Source: Chimonanthus salicifolius (Eukaryota > Streptophyta > Magnoliopsida > Laurales > Calycanthaceae). Taken from it: DNA of 64,000 nt. Where the stretch lies: the NCBI GenBank assembly GCA_013350335.1, contig CM023533.1, positions 33,722,170 through 33,786,169 of the forward strand. Reading direction: 5' to 3'. Below are positions 56,695 through 64,000 of the stretch, in pieces (within the stretch, counting starts at the first letter, position 1; each line of letters opens with the position of its first letter). A program made the position numbers and the translations under genes. The notes under the pieces are model-generated. The model was not told where the DNA came from. It saw only the letters and a list, made by a program, of their open reading frames with translations, and did no database searches.

Positions 56695-59487
56695 TAAGCT
56701 ATTTATCCCATCAATCCTTGGTTGGTCTTTATATTTGAATTTGGCAGACTGTTTTCATGGGCCGATGTCTATTGCACACCCATGGGACTTGAACCCATAG
56801 CCTTGAGGCTGTAACAACAAGCTCTTACCAATTGTGTTAGAGATTCTTTGCCACCCTTTAGAATATGTTGTTCATTTCCTTGCTTCCTAATATATTTGAA
56901 AAACAACACCTGAAAATAATGTCTAGGATAAAGTTTTCGGCATATCAATCAACTAATACAGGCTATGGCTCATCTTCAAGGTTATGATGTAAAAACACAA
57001 ATGACGCTATGGACACAGATGGAGTAAATGAGGATAGAACAGTCCATTTCCAAATTCCAGGATACGGATTCAGAGATCCCATTCATGATACTTAATTTTA
57101 TGATGTTACGTGGAACATTTATTTTCAATTGAATTTCTTCACAGCATGATTCTCGTCATTTGACTGTTACAGTGTTTCTTACATTAAGATAATTTACAAC
57201 CTTCAATATACTCCTCATGACTCAAGTATGCTAGAATCATTTCAACCTCAAATAAAACAGACCTGGGAGAACAGGATTTAGTTAAATCACATGACTACAA
57301 AAGTATGCCTAAAATATGGCTGTAATCCAAACTAATGCCTTACCCAGTATCTTAGTTGGTAGGTGCTCACTGTTACAACCACTAAGGTTAACTTAAACTC
57401 CGTCACATTCCAAAGAAAACAAGAATGAATTAGTAATTTAGTCACATTCCAAGGAAAACAAGAATGCATTAATAATTTTTGAACTATAATATTAGTCTCC
57501 TTTAGATTTTATTGTACATGCTTGTATTTTTTTTCTGGTATTTATGCTATGTAACTTGGCTAGATGATCATGTTGGTGTAGGACCAAGGATGTCAGAGTG
57601 GAAGCTGTAGTGAAACCCTATATGTTCATATGGTGATATGAATTCTAGTTGATTGACTGGACATATATTTTTTGTATCAACAAAATGATCAAAGTCAAAT
57701 TTTCCCATCTATCTCGGGTTAGCTTTCTGAGTTCGTTCGCAGTCAACCCTATGGAAATTGTGTCTTCTCACTCTACAATTATTATTATTATTTTGGCCAT
57801 ATTTATCCCTCTTTAATGGCTTCTCCCTTCTTCCAGCACCTTGCGATAAAAGATGCTGTCAATTCATAAGAGCAATATCGTGTGTCCAATGCTGGCTGGC
57901 ATGGGTCTGTGACATGAAATTTTTTACTCTTTGCCATGTAGATTTAGTGGAAGAAATAGAAAAGTTTAAAATTTAGTTAATATGTGGTGATTTCTTCATT
58001 TTTTACCATGTGTGCATGTTTATTAGCACAAGTGTCTCCATATCATGGATACATCTCATACATACTTCTGCCTGCATATAGAAATCATACTTTCTAAAAT
58101 CTCCTCTTCAATTATGACAGATTCCTGGGATCACAGACCTGGGTTTGGTACCAAGGAGAATGAAGAAGGTTGCTATTCTTGGGGGAGGATTGATGGGTTC
58201 AGGAATAGCCACTGCACTAATACTGAGTAATATTCCTGTGATCATGAAAGAAGTAAACGAAAAGTTCCTTGAGGCAGGAATAAGCAGAGTAAAGGGTATA
58301 CACTAATCAAACCTAACTGCTGTCATGCATTAGGCTTATTTGAGAAATGTCTTGTGTTCTCATTTCCAAATCCTATTTAACTTATTTCATATCTTTCTTC
58401 TGCAATGCTACTTTTTTTGTAGCCAATTTGCAAAGTCATGTCAGGAAAGGAAAGATGACTCCAGAGATGTTTGAGAGGACCATCTCTCTTCTCAAGGGGG
58501 TTCTTGACTATGAAAGCTTTGAACATGTGGACATGGTGATCGAGGTGATGATACCAAATTATGTGCTGATTCTGGGGTGTTTTTAAATGTGATACCAAAT
58601 CACACAGTGTGAATATTAAGGCAGAAAAGTTGTTCTGTCCATTTGGGACAGATTGTCATCCAAAACCATGTTTGATGGGACACTTTTCCTTAACTGCTCA
58701 AAATGATTATCAGTACCAAATACTGGAGTTAAGAGCAGAGGAGAATTAAAAGTGGAATCCTACAGACTGGAATTTCTATCTTCCCTGTTCCCTCACATGC
58801 ACAGAAGAACTATTGACCATTCATTCTGCCAAGATATTTTGATGGATTCAGACACTAGCCCTTTTACCTGTCGTTTTTTTCTTTAAAACTGATCTTTGTT
58901 CTTATCCGGTTGGAACTTGTGTCATGGACAGGCTATTGTTGAGAATGTTCCTTTGAAGCAACAAGTTTTTGCAGATCTTGAGAAGTACTGCCCATCTCAT
59001 TGCATACTTGCTAGTAATACGTCTACGATTGACTTGAATTTGATTGGAGAAAGGACCAAGTCCCATGATCGTATTGTTGGGGCACATTTCTTTAGGTAAT
59101 ATATCTTACCGAAAGTTAAAAGTTCCTCCTATCTCATTATTGTTAATTGAACTGACATATGGTACTTTTTCAGTCCTGCTCATGTGATGCCACTGTTGGA
59201 AATAATTCATACTCAGACTACATCTCCCCAAGTAATTGTTGACTTAATAGATGTTGCCAAAAAGATCAGTAAAACCGCTATTGTGGTTGGGAACCACACT
59301 GGGTTTGCTGTAAGTCGAATGTTTTTTCCATACTCACAGTCAGCCCTCCTATTTGTTGACCGTGGTTTAGATGCTTATCAGATTGATCATGCAATTACTG
59401 AGTTTGGAATGCCAATGGGCCCATTCAGGTAAACACCAGATATCATGACAGTGAATTTTTTTTCGTTCTTTTTTTTTTTTTGGGCCC

Positions 59488-59506
59488 GGGGGGGGGGGGG
59501 GGGGGG
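59488..59506. repeat. Homopolymer of 19 G next to a T-run
   Basis: T-run, then GGGCCC, then 19 G, then ACCTCGAATTGCGATCTC. Located 60 bp downstream of exon 13 of copy 2. Length may be unreliable in assembly. Confidence 0.85.
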
Positions 59507-59663
59507 ACCTCGAATTGCGATCTCTTTTGAATATTGCAGCTCAGATGGCCTTCTCTCTCATCACGCATTTGTAGAGTTGGATATTGCATTTGATGGATAC
59601 CATGTTTTTGAATTAGTGGAAATGGTAAAAGGCAGAATTTTTGCCCATGCACTTCAATTTTAG

Positions 59664-60430
59664 TTTTCTTTTTTTAGCGGTATAGAAGAAAAAATCATTA
59701 AAAAAGACCGAGATACAAGGAAAACAAAAGACAAAGCAAAGCAAAACAAAGAAACAAAGGGCCTAAGAGAGATAGACCCAAACAAATAACTAGAACAAAG
59801 AACCAAAGGAGGAGTACCCTATACAAAAACAACTATCCTCCCGATAAATGGAACACTCTCCAGATCGGCCCTTCCACACCATTTTTAGTAGGGCTGCAAC
59901 TTGGGTCCAGTCAAAACCCGACCCGAGAAATCATGCGGGTCGGGTTGAGAATTTTGGATTAGCGGGTCGGGTCGGGAAGACAAAACCTCGCATGGAATTT
60001 GGGTCGGGTCGGGTTGAGGATTTTACAAGTTAAACAGACCCAACTCGGCTAAAATTAGGCTAAAATGGATTCAAAATGCGGGTCGGGTAAGAATTCGGGT
60101 TGATTTGTTTTAGAATTCGGGTCAGGTTGGTCAAGAATTTTGGGTTGAGAATTCGGGCCGGGTCGGGTTGGGTTCCATAAATATTAACTCGGATCAGGTC
60201 GGATTTCTTGAAACCCGACTCGACTCAGCCCGAGTTACAACCCTAATTTTTATCAAAGAAGTCCACCACGCCATTAGCCGACCGCTTGATATGTAAAAAG
60301 GATACCTTTAGGCCCGCAAATAAACCCTTTATCTCCTTTACTAAAGTGATTAACTTCCATGGAGGACGCTTCACCCCCCTCAATTTGATAGCATTGGAAG
60401 AATCAATTTTCTAAGCGACCTTCTTTGCAT
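59664..60430 (-). pseudogene. LINE 3' fragment, RNase H C-terminus, minus strand
   Basis: T-run and an A-rich antisense 3' UTR (59,664-59,880), then, after a MITE, minus-strand coding sequence RGVKRPPWKLITLVKEIKGL and VSFLHIKRSANG (about 60,255-60,400). These match the C-terminal part of L1 RNase H as in LINE-A. Frameshifted relic in intron 13 of copy 2. Confidence 0.75.
59889..60245. mobile_element. hAT-type MITE, 357 bp (TAGGGCTGCAACTTGGG terminus)
   Basis: Inverted termini TAGGGCTGCAACTTGGG and CCCGAGTTACAACCCTA. Flanks atttttag (59,881-59,888) and atttttat (60,246-60,253) form an 8-bp duplication with one mismatch. The interior repeats GGGTCGGGT and AATTCGGGT words. It splits a LINE fragment. 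Confidence 0.85.
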
Positions 60431-61150
60431 AGTAGATTGATAACCATCCATTCTCCCAAAATAATGGAACTAATATCCCATTTCCAAAAAATAAAAACAT
60501 AATGTAACTAATAGAAATTTGTGTTAGCTGGAAATAACAACCAAAAAAATGGAATGAAAGACGCCTACTCATATTCAAAGCTTGTTGGGTCTATAGAATG
60601 ACGAAAGTTCTAATTCTCAATTACAGGACACTCTGTCGTTGTCTGAAACCATATCTGATGTATCAACATAAAAATAATTTCCATCGTGGTAATGATTATG
60701 TGCTAGTGCTGTCAGTCTTTGTCATTTCAATTCTTATCAACCTCTTCTCTTTTGTGGGTGTCGGGCTGTTTACACATGGAAAACAATTTGCCAAGTCCAA
60801 TTATGAGTGACGTCTCTAGATGTATTTGACTACGACGACGATGATAATCAAAGGAAGCAAACATATTCAATGAACTGACTCTGATCAGACAACTATGAAT
60901 ATGTGGTGTGGGTGGGTTCTAGAAGTACCTTGTTCTTGTATATCATGCAAGGGAAATGATGTTGGAAAAGTTTAGATGATTCCATTTTATCGACATGGTT
61001 GTCTTGTTAGTGTAAAAGTAATTTTTACCGCCGTTCTTGCCTTTTCATTTATACAGAGTGGTTGATCTGGTTGGTTTTGGGGTAGCAGCTGCATCGGGTA
61101 AACAGTTTGTTGAAAGTTTTCCTGAAAGATGCTACAATTCGGCTCTGATT

Positions 61151-61165
61151 GGCAATAATGCTTGA
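61151..61165 (+). other. One-base insertion and resulting stop in exon 14 of MFP2 copy 2
   Basis: Copy 1 reads CTGATTTTGGTCATGCTTGA here and copy 2 reads CTGATTGGCAATAATGCTTG. Removing one G from 61,151-61,152 gives SALIAIMLEDKRTG, matching SALILVMLDDNRAG of copy 1. As given, the frame ends at TGA 61,163-61,165. Confidence 0.9.
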
Positions 61166-62556
61166 AGATAAAAGGACAGGTTAAGATGGATTTATTATTA
61201 GCTTTAAACTATATATGAATACTAAAGCTATTCTATAATCGATACTGTCTCATTTTGTTGTTCATGCTGGCATTGTATTCTATCATCTCCATTGGAGTAG
61301 ACAAATACAAAATGTCCAACTGTAATCTATTTTTGTGGCATTGTCTCAGGTGAAGCTACTAAAAAGGGATTTTATGTATATGACAATAATCGCAAGGCCA
61401 GACCTGACCCGGAACTAAAGAAGTACATTGAGAAGTCGAGAAAGATAGCTGGTGTACCCCTTGATCCCAAGGTCTCTCTCTCAAACACACACACACACAC
61501 ACTCATTGTGTAGACAAAATGCAAATCAGATGCCTCTGGCACTCAATTATCTATTTTGAATGGCCACAGCTAAAGTTAAAAATTTCAACTTGGATTTTTT
61601 TTACTTTAGGTAGTTTCCTGTCCTTTCTCGGGTTTTCCTCCATTTTATTAGAAATTTTACTTTGTCAGCATTTGAGTCATGAAACAATGAACACAGAGTT
61701 GGCACACATCCTCTTTAAAATTTAATGTGTTTCGATTGGTTGCAGGTTGCCATGCTTATTTTTTTCTCCTTAAATTTTGAATTTGTTGGGCTAGTGAGGT
61801 ATATACCCTTTTCAATAATCTAATATTTTTATCATTTCTTTTATTGATAAAATGCAGCTTATGAAGTTGTCTGATAAGGATATAGTGGAGATGATCTTCT
61901 TGCCTGTAGTGAATGAGGCCTGCCGCATCCTTGCGGAAGGAATTGCAGCGAAGTCGACAGACCTTGACATTGCTTCTGTCATGGGCATGGGCTTCCCAGC
62001 TTTCAGGTCCGTGCTTTTACTTAACATGATTCGATATTCACATAATATCCACCTTAAAGTTAAATGATGAGTAGCAGCTATAATATTTGCTATTTGTGAT
62101 CAGGGGCGGTATCATGTTCTGGGCTGATTCTCTTGGATCCAGATACATCTATTTGAGACTTCAGGAATGGGCAAAGGCGTACAGTGATTTCTTTAAGCCT
62201 TGTGCTTATTTGGCTGAAAGAGCTGCTAAAGGCATTTCTTTGGTGAGGAACAAGTTAATGGTTTCTTATATGGTTTTATCATAAACTGATGATTGCTTAA
62301 GCTAAATGTTGCCTTTTGCAATTGAGAAGAATCAAATGGGGTCTTGCTTTCAAAAAAGTTCCATGGTGGGCCTCGTAATGTGATGGATCATGCTCTAATA
62401 TGCCCTGTATGAGGGTCTTAGATATAAGATGGACAATTAATTACCCAGTGAGCCTGACTGGGGCATTCGACAGTCTGCCTTTGCCTGTATTTAGTGAGAG
62501 AAAGGTATGATAGTTTGGATCATCCCAAACTGGAGGTATTTGGGGTTCACAACATT

Positions 62557-62658
62557 TTTTTTAATAACATGGGTATCCCCACCCCGTATTGGAGTTGAGA
62601 CTAATCACATGGATACACAAAACCACCAGCAAGCCTCGTTTATCAGGTAAGCCCGGGA
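62557..62658 (-). mobile_element. 102-bp SINE-like retroposon with 15-bp target duplication
   Basis: Flanked by ggggttcacaacatt on both sides (62,542-62,556 and 62,659-62,673), perfect. The insert starts with a T-run, so its poly(A) tail faces left and it is on the minus strand; the 5' end on that strand is TCCCGGGCTTACC. Intron 17 of copy 2. Family not recognised. Confidence 0.8.
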
Positions 62659-62870
62659 GGGGTTCACAACATTCACAGTGGACTTATCGTCTGAATAGTT
62701 GGATGATGTAATAATATGATATACAGTTAGTCTGCCTTAGGGAATTTCATCACACACTTTGCATGTGTTTTTACTTGCTTTTCAACAGTTTGCTTTACAT
62801 TTTCAACTTACACCATCTGTAATGGATGATGCAGAGTGCCCCCATTGAGAAAGCTAATTCTCGGCTATAG

Positions 62871-64000
62871 AGATAATCTACTTCCAGATCATTCCCTGCA
62901 TCTTCTTGCTGCCCAACCATTTTAAGGCCATAAGGAGCCAATTCTTGTGAATAAGAAGATGCTGATCTTCATGATTCAAAGGGGTATTAGTTTTCACAGA
63001 AGCTGCCAGGGTTATGGATGGTTTCCACTGAGGACTTCTTGTTTATGCATGGTATGCTTAATTTGCTTGAAGGCTGATCATTCTTTGCTTCATCAGTTCA
63101 TCTAGAATAAAAATGAGCTCAAGTTGCAGGTTCTTTCAAGGGCTAATTCTGATCATTTTCAACTGCTAATCTGTGCTTATATAATATGAATGGTGCCATA
63201 CTGCTAAAATGTTCAGTTAAATTCATTTAACTAAACCTGTCCTGGGATTATCAACAGTTTGCTTATTCATTTTCCCTGGCATTATCTAATTCTAGGTAAA
63301 ATGGTCATCAATTGGAACTAATTTGCAATCGAATGAATAATGAGGCCAATTTATCATCATCATCATTGGCCATTTCCTCATCCATATGAAATTGGCACAT
63401 AAGCCCATTGAAATTAGTAACATTTGAAACCAAATTAAGCCAATTCAAACTGTTTAAAATGACACTCATCGTGTCATTGGATGTCATTCAAATGATTTTT
63501 TTGTTCCCCTTCGTTCTAATCTTTTTTTATAATTTTTTAGGCTCTTTATAACTGAGCAATTATCAGCTGATCTTTCAATGATGAATTGCTCTGATTCTTT
63601 TTGTAGTACATTAAACAATGCAAATGGATGATTCGGAAGGTATAAACTTTGACTGTGGACTTAGATTAAAAAAAGAAAATAATTTGGATGGATTACACAA
63701 GATCAATTACTGATAGGACTTGAGTTTATTCGAGAAGGCTGATTCGAGTTCTATACCTATGACATATACAAATAAAGTGACTTGAAAAGTAGACTTTAAA
63801 AAGTAAAAATTCTCCGATGCTTAAAGAGGTGGGACCTAAGCTCTCTTGGAGGAGAAAAGTACTCTGCTTTAAATTTTCAAGTGGGCATAAATAAATTTAG
63901 GCCTCACAAAACATTGAAGAGCTATTGCTCGAATCTTCATCCATCCAAAATAAATAGATGAAATGATTTACTAAATCGGCGGCAATATGGTGTAGTTTAG
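62871..64000. other. 3' UTR and downstream flank of MFP2 copy 2
   Basis: A canonical polyadenylation signal AATAAA lies at 63,106-63,111, about 235 bp after the stop. Beyond it I see only AT-rich intergenic DNA without a credible gene or repeat family. Confidence 0.6.

Larger units (their letters stand above)
41201..62870 (+). pseudogene. MFP2: MFP2-like copy 2: complete 18-exon gene with a frameshift in exon 14
   Basis: Tandem duplicate of copy 1. Exons: 41201-41303, 43224-43295, 43385-43432, 43508-43564, 43894-43961, 44056-44137, 55412-55467, 55822-56124, 56201-56287, 58121-58295, 58423-58544, 58932-59095, 59174-59428, 61057-61179, 61350-61471, 61858-62006, 62104-62242, 62835-62870. The start ATG follows a GA-rich leader and opens with a basic N-terminus and INPPVNSLSYD. 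Hydratase Glu residues, GGGLMGSGIA, NTST and GAHFFSP are kept, and the end ANSRL carries a PTS1. Exon 14 is 123 nt against 122 in copy 1; the extra G at 61,151-61,152 leads to TGA at 61,163, giving about 566 aa instead of 719. GFAVSR replaces GFAVNR. Exon 3 is 21 nt shorter than in copy 1. It could still be a real gene if the extra base is an assembly error. Confidence 0.7.

Noticed and set aside
60598..60810. 70-aa open frame with a hydrophobic segment
   Set aside because: Single short frame in intron 13 of copy 2, no similarity, no splice context.

Overview
Nuclear plant DNA. The window carries two tandem, same-strand copies of an 18-exon gene for the peroxisomal beta-oxidation multifunctional protein (MFP2 type: enoyl-CoA hydratase plus 3-hydroxyacyl-CoA dehydrogenase). 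Both have GT-AG introns and both end in the peroxisomal targeting tripeptide SRL. Introns of up to 11 kb are full of plant-type transposable elements. The species cannot be named from this sequence; an angiosperm with large, transposon-rich introns fits.

Layout. 1-10.5 kb: a decayed Ty1-copia element split by an antisense LINE (LINE-A), which is itself split by a nearly full-length sense LINE (LINE-B, about 6.1 kb), with three small hAT-type elements added. 12.2-36.6 kb: MFP2 copy 1, exons 2 to 18. All visible exons are open; exon 1 is not in the window. Its introns hold a palindromic 1.2-kb hAT-like element, a solo LTR, a 4.4-kb hAT element with its own transposase gene, RTE-type and L1-type LINE fragments, and a pogo/Lemi1-like relic. 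36.6-41.2 kb: AT-rich intergenic DNA. 41.2-62.9 kb: MFP2 copy 2, with all 18 exons. Intron 6 holds a chromodomain Ty3-gypsy element (45,594-54,554) whose reverse transcriptase is split by a 3.7-kb antisense solo LTR. 62.9-64 kb: 3' flank.

Function. Copy 1 looks able to encode a complete enzyme of about 726 aa if its first exon lies upstream of the window. Copy 2 has a one-base insertion in exon 14 that stops the frame after about 566 codons, losing the C-terminal domain and the SRL signal. It also has Ser for the near-invariant active-site Asn of the dehydrogenase (the GFxVNR motif), so it looks like a decaying duplicate unless the extra base is an assembly error. The order of many insertions can be read from target-site duplications found by eye. 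I saw no bacterial-type operon, CRISPR array or intact non-coding RNA gene. The least expected items are the mutation in copy 2 that changes the catalytic Asn and also makes a GTAAGT splice-donor match, a 31-bp plastid tRNA-Gly-like patch inside a LINE, and the hAT element with candidate MITE derivatives nearby.
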